The position numbers were made by a program, and so were the translations under genes. Shown in pieces: positions 7,381 through 15,507 of a DNA stretch of 35,999 bases. Within the stretch, counting starts at the first letter, position 1, and each line of letters opens with the position of its first letter. Location: assembly GCA_002238525.1 (NCBI GenBank), contig MPMN01000030.1, forward strand, positions 1 through 35,999. The letters run 5' to 3'. A model generated the notes under the pieces. It did no database searches. It was not told the DNA's origin and saw only the letters and a list, made by a program, of their open reading frames with translations. The stretch is from Flavobacteriaceae bacterium bin25. Its GTDB lineage: Bacteria > Bacteroidota > Bacteroidia > Flavobacteriales > Flavobacteriaceae.

Positions 7381-9585
7381 TCACTCCGATAATAACCTTA
7401 GAAAAGGACGAACATCTGCGTGGCTTTTGAAATAATAGTTAGCAAGCGTTTGCTTAGTACCTACCTTGATTTTGACCACCTCCTCAGGTAAATCTGCAAA
7501 CATATTTTCATCAGTAACATCATCGCCAATCACGATAGTACAATCATACTTCTTATGGGCATATAACTGAGTAGCAGCAACCCCCTTGTGAACCCGTGAA
7601 CTGACGATTTCAACAATTTTGTCGCCATCCATAATTTTCAAATCATCAGGCAATAAACTAGTTAGTAAAGTTTTTAATTCAACTACACGGACTTTTGCCA
7701 ATTCAGGATCAGACTTCCTGTAATGCCATACCAATGAATTTTTCTTTTCCTCTATAAATGTCCCAGGAGTGTTATCGGTAAATGTCTCTACAACAGGGAG
7801 TATATGTTGCTTCCAATCTTCTCTCAGGACGTCTTTCTGCTCCCAACTAGAATGAACTAAACGCTGCTGATAACCGTGCTCAGCAATCAAAGTTACTGGG
7901 TAAGTGCCAAAATATTTTTCTAAAAACTCTTTATTTCTGCCACTAATGATGGCAATATCAAGACGTTCAATTGAACATAATACATCAAAAATAGTATAGA
8001 GTTCCCCGTCGGGTATGGATTTTTCTGGATTTTCATGAAAACCAACTAACGTTCCATCATAATCAAGAAGTAGCAACCTTTGTTGGGCTCTTTTAAACTG
8101 AAGAGATAATTGGTTAACAACAGAACTGGTCATTCTCAATCGTGTTTCATCTTGGTTCAACGCTTCGGTTTCCTTCAATGTCCTCATAAATTCATTTGAC
8201 CACTTATTGATATTGTACCTGGAGGCTCTCTTTTTTAGTCGAGTGATACGTTCTTTTTGCTCCTCTTGAGGCATCTCAATAGCTTGCCTGAGTTTGAGTA
8301 CCATATCCTCCATATCAAAAGGATTGACCAGCAACGCATCAAAAAATTCCTTTGACGCTCCTGTCATTTCACTCAAAATAAGCACCCCATCGTTATCAAC
8401 CCTAGTGGCAACATATTCTTTGGCTACGAGATTCATACCATCTCGTACTGGGGTAATCATGGCTATGTCAGCATTTACATACAAATCAATCAAGTCTTCA
8501 AATGGCATCGACCTATAATAATATAAAATAGGTGTCCAACCCAAAACAGCATATTTCCCATTAATCCGGCCAACAGTCCGGTCAGTTTCTCTTTTCAATC
8601 TTTTATAATGTGGTACACTCGATCGAGAAGGAACCATGAGCATGATCAAATGAATGTGCTTGATATACTGAGGAAAATTTATCAATAATTGCTCAAAAGC
8701 TTCTAAACGGTTAATAAGTCCTTTGGTATAATCCAATCGATCAATGGATAGGATAATCTTGTTTGACTTATCCAAGGTTTTGTACTCTTTAAGAAGGTTA
8801 AACATCTCGGAATGCTCTTCTTTTTTTTGTCTGATGTGTTCCACAGCAGCATCTTCAAATTTTTGGTAGTCAATACCCATAGGAAAGGTACTAACCTGTA
8901 TTTTTCTGGCTTTATAATCAATGATATTGTAATTAACCTCTAGTCGCAAAATTCTTTTAACAGAACTGATAAAATGTCTCTGGTAGTCATAGGTGTGAAA
9001 CCCTACCAAATCTGCCCCTAAAATTCCGAAGAGAAGTTGTGTTCTCCAGGGGAAAATTCTGAAGATCTCAAATGAAGGAAACGGAATATGAAGAAAAAAC
9101 CCTATGGTGACCTCCGGAGCGGATTGCCTTATCATCCCAGGACATAATAACAATTGATAATCATGAATCCAGACGCGATCTCCAGGCTGTAAATTTTCTA
9201 AAACCTTATCAGCAAACCTTTGATTTACCTTTTGATATGATTCCCAGTGACTCTGGTTGAATTTAGAAAACTCTATGAAATAGTGAAATAAAGGCCAGAG
9301 GCATTCATTAGAAAGACCATAGTAAAAATCTTCCATTTCTTTTTTTAATAGTGGAACAGGGATAAATTTGTCTCTGGTAAGAGACTTTTTGAGACTTACC
9401 CAGCTTTCGGTATCAATTAAATCCTGCTCAATGCCTGGCCAGCCAATCCAAAGTGAATTTCCGTGCTGATGAAAAGATTTCATGCCTGTAGCAAGTCCTC
9501 CACTAGTAGGAATAAATTTGTAGCCCTGTTTTTGTCTGACAATCTGAAGTGGAAGTCTATTGGAAACGATGATATTCTTACTCAT
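7381..9585 (-). CDS. otsAB: Bifunctional trehalose-6-phosphate synthase/trehalose-6-phosphate phosphatase
   Basis: The protein has 734 aa with two enzymes fused. Residues 1-470 are a GT20 synthase: NRLPLQI and SGGLATGM at the start, HDYQLLLCPG at 141-150, FFLHIPFPS near 165, the donor-site motif IDRLDYTKGL at 281-290 and PVRDGMNLVAKEYVA at 379-393. Residues 495-734 are a HAD-type phosphatase: LLLLDYDGTL at 504-513 with the nucleophile Asp, IISGRN at 546-551 and IGDDVTDE at 686-693. It converts UDP-glucose and glucose-6-phosphate to trehalose-6-phosphate and then trehalose, an osmo- and stress protectant, in the cytosol. All key motifs are present. The divergent neighbour is a GH15 enzyme, a common partner. 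The start is the ATG at 9585. Confidence 0.95.
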   Translation of the reverse strand: MSKNIIVSNRLPLQIVRQKQGYKFIPTSGGLATGMKSFHQHGNSLWIGWPGIEQDLIDTESWVSLKKSLTRDKFIPVPLLKKEMEDFYYGLSNECLWPLFHYFIEFSKFNQSHWESYQKVNQRFADKVLENLQPGDRVWIHDYQLLLCPGMIRQSAPEVTIGFFLHIPFPSFEIFRIFPWRTQLLFGILGADLVGFHTYDYQRHFISSVKRILRLEVNYNIIDYKARKIQVSTFPMGIDYQKFEDAAVEHIRQKKEEHSEMFNLLKEYKTLDKSNKIILSIDRLDYTKGLINRLEAFEQLLINFPQYIKHIHLIMLMVPSRSSVPHYKRLKRETDRTVGRINGKYAVLGWTPILYYYRSMPFEDLIDLYVNADIAMITPVRDGMNLVAKEYVATRVDNDGVLILSEMTGASKEFFDALLVNPFDMEDMVLKLRQAIEMPQEEQKERITRLKKRASRYNINKWSNEFMRTLKETEALNQDETRLRMTSSVVNQLSLQFKRAQQRLLLLDYDGTLVGFHENPEKSIPDGELYTIFDVLCSIERLDIAIISGRNKEFLEKYFGTYPVTLIAEHGYQQRLVHSSWEQKDVLREDWKQHILPVVETFTDNTPGTFIEEKKNSLVWHYRKSDPELAKVRVVELKTLLTSLLPDDLKIMDGDKIVEIVSSRVHKGVAATQLYAHKKYDCTIVIGDDVTDENMFADLPEEVVKIKVGTKQTLANYYFKSHADVRPFLRLLSE

Positions 9586-9864
9586 ATAATCCTCATTCTT
9601 TGAATTAAATTGGAGAGCAAAAGTTAAGTCTAATTTTTCACAAAGTGTTCAATTCTTTTTTCTGTCATGTTCAAATAATTTAATCCCAAGCACAACTAAC
9701 ATTGAAAACCTATTATGAATCCTTGCTGTATTTTAGTACTTTGAATAACCATCGAAAAAAATGGAATTATGAAAAAGTGATGATATTTTTAACCTCATTT
9801 TATTTGGATTGGTATTGGAATAATGATTTACCAAAACTAAATTGCATGACCAAAGTTTTGACGT

Positions 9865-11703
9865 TTGTCAGATAACCTCAACTACGGAATTATTGGGAAT
9901 TGCCGGTCCGCAGCACTTGTTTATCAAGATAGCTCTATTGATTGGTGCTGTCTTCCTGAATTTGATTCCCCTTCTATATTCGCCAAAATTCTTGACCCCG
10001 GCATTGGAGGAAATTTTGCCATCAGATCCTCTTCTCCGATTGCCACAAAACAGCAATACATCGAAAAGACATGTATATTGGTAACTCGATTTGAGTGTGC
10101 TGATGGTATTTTTGAGGTATGTGATTTTATGCCCCGCTACCCCAAACATAACACCAGCGATTTTCATGCCCCTCCAGAAATCCAAAGGTGTATTCACATC
10201 ATTGAGGGTAACCCTCGAATCTCAATTGAGTACAATCCAAAATTAGGGTACGCCCTTGGAAAAACTGAGACCGCCTCACGGGACCAGGTGATCAGAAGTG
10301 TTGTAAAACAAGATCGTTTTGACACGATTTATCTATATACCAATGTACCCCATCATATAGTTCTTTCAAGTGAGGAGTTTTTATTGAAAAAGGATCTTTT
10401 TTTTGTGTTGACGTACAACGAAAAGATTATTCCTCCATCTTTAACCTCAGTTAAAGAAAAATTAAACAACACAAAATCCTACTGGGAAAGCTGGTGTTTA
10501 AAAGCACCCCACTTCAAGCACTACAACAACTCAATAGTGCGAAGCGCAATGACTTTAAAGCTATTGTCATACGATAAAACCGGTGCCATTTTAGCTGCTC
10601 CGACCACTTCAATTCCGGAATCTATCGGAGAGGAAAGGAATTGGGATTATCGTTTCTGCTGGATAAGAGATGCTTCAATGGTCGTTAGTGTCATATCTCG
10701 ACTGGGTCATGAACGAATCGTTAATCGCTACCTTGATTTTATCATCAGTCTTATACCTTATAAAGCTGAGCAGCTAAGGATTATGTATGGGATAAATGGA
10801 GAAAAAGTGCTGACAGAAAGCACACTATACCACCTCTCAGGTTACATTAACTCAAAACCTGTTCGTATCGGAAATGCAGCATACCTTCAAAAGCAACACG
10901 ATATTTATGGAATTTTATTGGATGCAATTCATATCCAAGTACTCAAAAATCCATCCGATGTTCACCAGCATGAGAAGCTATGGTCCATCGTAAAAAATTT
11001 GATTCGATTTGTTATCAATAATTGGAAGTTACCAGATAAGGGAATTTGGGAATTTAGAAACAACGATATGCATTTCACCTTTTCAAAGTTGTTCTGCTGG
11101 GTAGCCATGGATAGGGCTGTCTCAATAGCCAAAATATTTAAGAAAAAACGAGTAATTGAACAATGGTCTCCTATCCGAGATGAAATAAAGGCTGATCTGC
11201 TAAAAAATGCTTGGAATGACCAGTTGCAGAGCTTTACCCAATCCTACGAATCAAAGTATCTTGATTGTTCCGTCTTGTTGATGGAAAATTATGGCTTGAT
11301 TGAGGCAAATGATCCTAGATTTATCAAGACTGTTGAGGCCATCGAAAGAACACTTTTAAAAGACGGTCTTCTCTATCGTTATAAAAATGAGGATGATTTT
11401 GGAACACCCAGATCATCATTTACCATTTGTACTTTTTGGTTTATCAATAGTTTGATTAAGCTGGGGGAAATTGAAAAAGCCAAAAAATTGTTCGAAAGCG
11501 TCCTTTCCTATGGTAATAAACTCGGATTGTTTAGTGAAGATATCGATTTTGAAACAAAGCGGCTCTTGGGAAACTTTCCCCAAGCTTATTCCCATTTAGC
11601 TCTAATTGAAGTCGCCTTGAATTTTAATGAAAAACTAGACTCTGAGACATTGCAGCCGATTGTACCAAAATCTAACCAAAAGGGACAATCTCTAGCCGTT
11701 TGA
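9865..11703 (+). CDS. Glycoside hydrolase family 15 protein (glucoamylase/trehalase-like)
   Basis: The protein has 612 aa. Conserved blocks are YGIIGNCRSAALV at residues 7-19 and IDWCCLPEFDSPSIFAKILD, the typical N-terminal beta-sandwich start of bacterial GH15 enzymes. RNWDYRFCWIRDASM follows near residue 260, the substrate-binding '(W/R)D' block of the (alpha/alpha)6 barrel, and FTICTFWFINSLIKLGE is near 515. There is no signal peptide, so it is cytoplasmic. Known cytoplasmic GH15 proteins include trehalases; pairing with otsAB suggests trehalose or an alpha-glucan as substrate. The start must be TTG at 9865: an in-frame TGA lies at 9859-9861, no ATG occurs before the conserved block, and family members begin at this point. 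Confidence 0.88.
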   Translation: MSDNLNYGIIGNCRSAALVYQDSSIDWCCLPEFDSPSIFAKILDPGIGGNFAIRSSSPIATKQQYIEKTCILVTRFECADGIFEVCDFMPRYPKHNTSDFHAPPEIQRCIHIIEGNPRISIEYNPKLGYALGKTETASRDQVIRSVVKQDRFDTIYLYTNVPHHIVLSSEEFLLKKDLFFVLTYNEKIIPPSLTSVKEKLNNTKSYWESWCLKAPHFKHYNNSIVRSAMTLKLLSYDKTGAILAAPTTSIPESIGEERNWDYRFCWIRDASMVVSVISRLGHERIVNRYLDFIISLIPYKAEQLRIMYGINGEKVLTESTLYHLSGYINSKPVRIGNAAYLQKQHDIYGILLDAIHIQVLKNPSDVHQHEKLWSIVKNLIRFVINNWKLPDKGIWEFRNNDMHFTFSKLFCWVAMDRAVSIAKIFKKKRVIEQWSPIRDEIKADLLKNAWNDQLQSFTQSYESKYLDCSVLLMENYGLIEANDPRFIKTVEAIERTLLKDGLLYRYKNEDDFGTPRSSFTICTFWFINSLIKLGEIEKAKKLFESVLSYGNKLGLFSEDIDFETKRLLGNFPQAYSHLALIEVALNFNEKLDSETLQPIVPKSNQKGQSLAV

Positions 11704-11878
11704 ATTAGAATATTCTACGCTGAACATAAGACCTGACTTCAATTTGATCTAAATGACTTAGGAAGTAGAGGCTTTCTGTGTACATCAAGTGAGCATGAAA
11801 TAAAGTTTGAGGCATGAGTTGACGGTTTGCAGAAAATTAATTCTGTAAAGGGGTATTTTGATATACTAGAGCCCATGA

Positions 11879-12907
11879 TTATAGAGTAGCTTTGAATTGA
11901 CTCAAAAAACGAATGTCATTTTCATAAAATAGCCGAATATCCTCAATTTGAAATAAAAGCATAGCAATACGCTCAATACCTAGTCCAAAAGCATAACCAC
12001 TATATTCATTGGAATCAATTCCGCAATTTTCCAAAACATTGGGATCGACCATTCCACAACCCATGATTTCTAACCATCCTGTACCCTTTGTAATTCGGTA
12101 GTCTGCTTGAGTTTCTAGCCCCCAATAGATATCAACTTCAGCGCTTGGTTCTGTAAATGGAAAATAAGAAGGTCGAAGCCTCATTTTGCTGTTTTTGAAT
12201 AGCGCCTCACAGAAATAATGAATAGTTTGTTTTAAATCTGCAAAGGATACCTTCTTGTCAATATAGAGACCTTCTATTTGGTGAAACAAACAGTGGGATC
12301 TTGCTGTGATGGTTTCGCTTCTAAATACCCTACCAGGGGATATGATTCTGATGGGTGGCTTATGGGTTTCCATATGTCTTACCTGAACCGTAGAAGTATG
12401 GGTTCTCAATAAATGACCACAGGGCTGCTGAAGATAAAATGTATCCTGCATATCTCTTGCAGGATGGTGCTTGGGAAAGTTTAAGGCTGAAAAATTATGC
12501 CAATCATCCTCGATCTCCGGACCTTCCGACAAGCCAAATCCAATGGTCGAAAAAATCTCAATCATCCTGTTTTTTACAATGGCTATAGGATGACGATTTC
12601 CAGAAGAAATAGGAAACCCTGGGCGAGAAACATCATCCACTTTCGGCTCAGAAGAATCGAACTTTGATTGCGTTTCTAATCGCTTTACTTTTTGAAATAC
12701 CTCCTTTTTGAGTTTGTTGATAAGCTGACCAATCGGTTTGCGAGCCTGGGGAGAAATTTGACTGATTGATTTGAAAAAGCCTGCAACAAGCCCTTTTTTT
12801 CCGAGGTACTTTAGACGGAAATCTTCGATTTCTCTTGGGTTGGTACTTTCAAAAGATTCAACAATTTCCAAGTGCGATTTTATTTTTTCTATCATGGGAA
12901 AATTCAA
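11879..12907 (-). CDS. pheS: Phenylalanine--tRNA ligase alpha subunit
   Basis: The protein has 342 aa, the standard length for bacterial PheS. An N-terminal coiled-coil region (about 1-90) binds tRNA. The class II core shows HPARDMQDTFYL, motif 2 as GRVFRSETITARSHCLFHQI followed by EGLYID, and motif 3 in YAFGLGIERIAMLLF near the C-terminus. With PheT (not in this window) it forms the alpha2beta2 enzyme that charges tRNA-Phe. ATG at 12907 is given; a second ATG at 12895 (MIEKIK) is equally good and matches common PheS starts. The gene is monocistronic here, with a candidate promoter 25-50 bases upstream. Confidence 0.95.
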   Translation of the reverse strand: MNFPMIEKIKSHLEIVESFESTNPREIEDFRLKYLGKKGLVAGFFKSISQISPQARKPIGQLINKLKKEVFQKVKRLETQSKFDSSEPKVDDVSRPGFPISSGNRHPIAIVKNRMIEIFSTIGFGLSEGPEIEDDWHNFSALNFPKHHPARDMQDTFYLQQPCGHLLRTHTSTVQVRHMETHKPPIRIISPGRVFRSETITARSHCLFHQIEGLYIDKKVSFADLKQTIHYFCEALFKNSKMRLRPSYFPFTEPSAEVDIYWGLETQADYRITKGTGWLEIMGCGMVDPNVLENCGIDSNEYSGYAFGLGIERIAMLLFQIEDIRLFYENDIRFLSQFKATL

Positions 12908-12928
12908 ACACTTTATTCGTTAGACATA

Positions 12929-12960
12929 CAAAATATAAACACCCTTACATTCAACTCAAA
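12929..12960 (-). promoter_or_regulatory. Candidate promoter of pheS
   Basis: On the minus strand, TTTG (12960-12957) is followed by 19 bases and TATATTTTG (12937-12929). Apart from one extra T in the -7 box this matches the Bacteroidota consensus with ideal spacing. It would give a leader of roughly 15-20 bases. Confidence 0.45.
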
Positions 12961-13448
12961 AATATATTCTCAGGCTCAAGTTTATCCCTTTGCTTGATTT
13001 AATTAAAGACAAGGAGATTCACGCCACAGAATAAATAACTGATGGTTAATTTGTAGTTGGTTGTTGCGATAAGATTCAAAATCATTAAAACCTATATATT
13101 TTATGAACGAGATGAAGAGAGCAAAGATACCAATTGGAATCACTCTAAATGCAGATAATGATGGTAATACGGTGTTCATTGTGCTAAACTAAATACACTA
13201 CAAATAAAATTACTTGCTGTATTCTCTTTCACGCTTTATTGCCCCTATCCTCTCCACAACAAAGCGAATATATTTTATACCACCAAAACCTTTTTGAGTA
13301 ATTATAATGTCTGAGCGGCATTATACGGTACAATCTCATCAGACATTTTGGCAGGTAGTAGTATTTGGTTTTTATAGCACGTATTCTCAACAAAAAAAAC
13401 AAAATTACCCCACAATGTGCAACAGAACCTTGATATTCAAGGCTACAT
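12961..13448. other. Non-coding stretch with a diverged MITE arm
   Basis: There is no convincing gene in this interval. Around 13281-13327 the plus strand reads AAAACCTTTTTGAGTAATTA followed by TAATGTCTGAGCGGC and a degenerate GGTATAA-like end. This resembles the arms of the palindrome at 794-951. A 6-base inverted repeat GTCTGA...TCAGAC sits just after it. The 63-codon frame that overlaps this is not convincing. Confidence 0.4.
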
Positions 13449-13793
13449 CTATGAAATGTATTCCAGCTTGGAAAAATACTCTATTATGGCAGTCTTGATG
13501 AGGACGGTCTGCTCTCCTGATTTCAGCTTCGGAAGCATCTCATTTAATTTAAAATGTGGCCAGCCTTGTTCATCATACCTTTCAAATTCATAATATCCAT
13601 AGGGCTCCAGAACAGTACAGATACCAATATGGATTAAATTGATATTGTCATCTTTTCGAAACCGTTGATGGGGATTACCATATTGCTGTAGTCCTATCAG
13701 ATATAGAATTCCTTCGATTTCTATATTCTCACCTGAAGAAAATTTATTGGATAATTTTTTGACCAATAAATCCCAACGCTTTTTGTTATCCAT
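13449..13793 (-). CDS. Conserved hypothetical protein (Bacteroidota)
   Basis: The protein has 114 aa from ATG at 13793 and is soluble, with no signal peptide or membrane segment. It starts MDNKKRWDLLVKKLSNKFS and continues with a short alpha/beta pattern: IEGILYLIGLQQYG, then a KDDNINLIHIGICTVLEPYG block, and GWPHFKLNEMLPKL. I recall similar short proteins in other Bacteroidota ('DL.HI..C.VLEPYG.Y.F...D..GWPHY'), but no function. Good codon structure and a typical ATG in an A-rich leader support a real gene. It stands alone, facing away from cvpA. Confidence 0.7.
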   Translation of the reverse strand: MDNKKRWDLLVKKLSNKFSSGENIEIEGILYLIGLQQYGNPHQRFRKDDNINLIHIGICTVLEPYGYYEFERYDEQGWPHFKLNEMLPKLKSGEQTVLIKTAIIEYFSKLEYIS

Positions 13794-14181
13794 TGAACAT
13801 TAGATATTCTCAAGCAAATTTAATCCCCACTGAAAAATCTTTGATACATAAAATTTTCGGAACTACTTCCAGGCTTTTACTCTAAAACCCGACGAGTAAA
13901 AAGGTTTTTTTGTTTCTAATAGCGGCATTTTCTATGCTTTCCTTAGATAAGCACTTCCTAATCTTTTTGCTTTTCGGACCATTTCTACTATTTCGCTAAA
14001 AAACGTGATTTACTCAAACAGCTGAGACCGAAATGATCATTCCATCTGAATATTTTATCTCGGATAAAGATAACCAAAGGAGAAATCGATCGAAAAAAAA
14101 TCTTCATTTTATTTAGTCATAAAAGACATTAACGTCCCACTTTACAAGGTTTGGTAATCATTATTTTTGCTTATGTAGTCT
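13794..14181. other. Intergenic spacer with inverted repeat and possible cvpA -7 box
   Basis: TTTTACTC at 13875-13882 and GAGTAAAA at 13894-13901 are perfect inverted repeats with an 11-base loop, followed by a seven-T run at 13905-13911. This is terminator-like on the plus strand, but no plus-strand gene precedes it. TATTTTTG at 14162-14169 fits the -7 consensus just before cvpA, but a properly spaced -33 TTG is not visible. No reading frame is convincing. Confidence 0.35.
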
Positions 14182-14715
14182 ATGGAAAATTATTTGTTGG
14201 ACCTCATCGGTGCGGGCATCATTTTGATTGGAATGGTCCGTGGGCTTTCTAAAGGTTTTATAATTGAACTCACGCAACTAGCCGCGATACTTATCGGTAT
14301 CGTATTAGCGATAAAATATGCCGACCCCCTAGCTCAATTCCTCCATGAAAAGGTTGCGTTTGGTGTTGCGATCCTTAGAATTGCTGCATTTTTGTTTCTA
14401 TTTGCTCTCATTGTTATGATTATGTTCATGATTGGACGCCTCTTAACTAAACTTTTAAAACTTATGTTAATCAATTGGCTCAATCAACTACTCGGGGGGC
14501 TTTTTGGTGCAATCAAAGCCTTATTACTACTCTGTATTCTTGCTGTACTAACCCATCAGGTAAATAATACAGTACACCTAATTCCAGATAAATATCTCGA
14601 AGAATCCCTGCTCTACCAAAATTGCTTAACTGTCGGGCAAGCTGCTCTTGAATGGCTAAGCAATAAACCCCTAAAGGAATTGAATATCAATCAGTATTCT
14701 TCAATCATCGGATGA
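14182..14715 (+). CDS. cvpA: CvpA family membrane protein
   Basis: The protein has 177 aa with four predicted membrane helices: LIGAGIILIGMVRGLSKGFI near residues 7-26, QLAAILIGIVLAIKYA, LRIAAFLFLFALIVMIMFMI and LFGAIKALLLLCILAVLTH. The 'G...G...G' start followed by RGLSKGFIIELTQL is the standard CvpA pattern. CvpA proteins were named for colicin V production and are now linked to envelope integrity; the mechanism is not established. The gene converges on batE, and the two stop-codon ends overlap by 11 bases. ATG at 14182 gives the expected short N-terminus. Confidence 0.9.
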   Translation: MENYLLDLIGAGIILIGMVRGLSKGFIIELTQLAAILIGIVLAIKYADPLAQFLHEKVAFGVAILRIAAFLFLFALIVMIMFMIGRLLTKLLKLMLINWLNQLLGGLFGAIKALLLLCILAVLTHQVNNTVHLIPDKYLEESLLYQNCLTVGQAALEWLSNKPLKELNINQYSSIIG

Positions 14716-15505
14716 TTCTCAAATCAGCATTTTTGATCCAACCATTTGCCCCATTTGCAAGTCGAATATTTTGCCATTGCTGTAGTTCTTCCAATAATTC
14801 TACCTTGGTTCCCTCGTGTAGATAGAATTGAATTTCAGATCTTTGGTTGGGCTCTGAATAAATTTCTACTTGTTCTGAGAATATAATGGCAAATGTTTTG
14901 TTTTTCAGCTGGTTGGAAAGATGATAAGCCGTTGATCCTGTCATTATCAACAGAACAAAAACGAGAGACAAACCTGCAAACAGAACTTTTCTTACACTGG
15001 GTGCTTTAGACCATAAAAAGCAGATAAACAAAATCAGAATAGTCCAGCCAAATACTATTGCTAGAATAGCCCAGCCATCTAAAGAGTAAAACCCAAGATA
15101 CCTGGAAAACAAACGCTGTAGTGGAGATGTCTCTAAGGGAATAATGGTGTCTAAGGTCATGTTTTGAGCAAACTGACTATTAACTATAATATCCTCGTTC
15201 AAAGGATTTAATATCCGGGCTTTTTCATAATAAAAATTAGCCTCTGCTACCATATTTAAGCGATAATAACTATTGGCCATATTGAAATACAAAACCCAGC
15301 TGTGTTTACCTTGTTCTACTATTTCACCATAGTGCAATAAAGCCTGCTGGTACTCACCATTATTATAGGCTTGGTTGCCTTGGTCAAAAATCGACTCTAG
15401 GGAAGTTTGACCCAAGGAAGGCACTATAGTCAATAAAAATAAAATAGAAGCCACAACCCCCTTGATGAATCTAAATGTAGTTTTCTTTTCAAGCCTTGGG
15501 CACAT
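14705..15505 (-). CDS. batE: BatE: TPR and SH3-like domain protein of the aerotolerance operon
   Basis: The protein has 266 aa. A signal/anchor (GVVASILFLLTIVPSLG) ends near residue 32. TPR motifs follow at about 33-110 (NQAYNNGEYQQALLHYGEIV, LYFNMANSYYRLNM). Two membrane helices come next (WAILAIVFGWTILILFICFL near 145-164, VLFAGLSLVFVLLIMTGSTA near 173-192) and then a C-terminal SH3b-like domain (VEIYSEPNQRSEIQFYLHEG). BatE is the last gene of the moxR-bat operon, starting 2 bases after batD. Bat proteins were described in Bacteroides fragilis as supporting survival of oxygen exposure, probably as a membrane/periplasmic complex; exact chemistry is unknown. Its stop overlaps the end of cvpA. 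Confidence 0.88.
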   Translation of the reverse strand: MCPRLEKKTTFRFIKGVVASILFLLTIVPSLGQTSLESIFDQGNQAYNNGEYQQALLHYGEIVEQGKHSWVLYFNMANSYYRLNMVAEANFYYEKARILNPLNEDIIVNSQFAQNMTLDTIIPLETSPLQRLFSRYLGFYSLDGWAILAIVFGWTILILFICFLWSKAPSVRKVLFAGLSLVFVLLIMTGSTAYHLSNQLKNKTFAIIFSEQVEIYSEPNQRSEIQFYLHEGTKVELLEELQQWQNIRLANGANGWIKNADLRIIR

Positions 15506-15507
15506 CT

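Noticed and set aside
13102-13191. 29-codon frame starting MNEMKRAKIPIGITLNADND
   Set aside because: Too short, with no homology signal or clear promoter.
13307-13498. 63-codon plus-strand frame
   Set aside because: No recognisable motif; it overlaps the diverged MITE arm and the end of the convincing 114-aa gene on the other strand.
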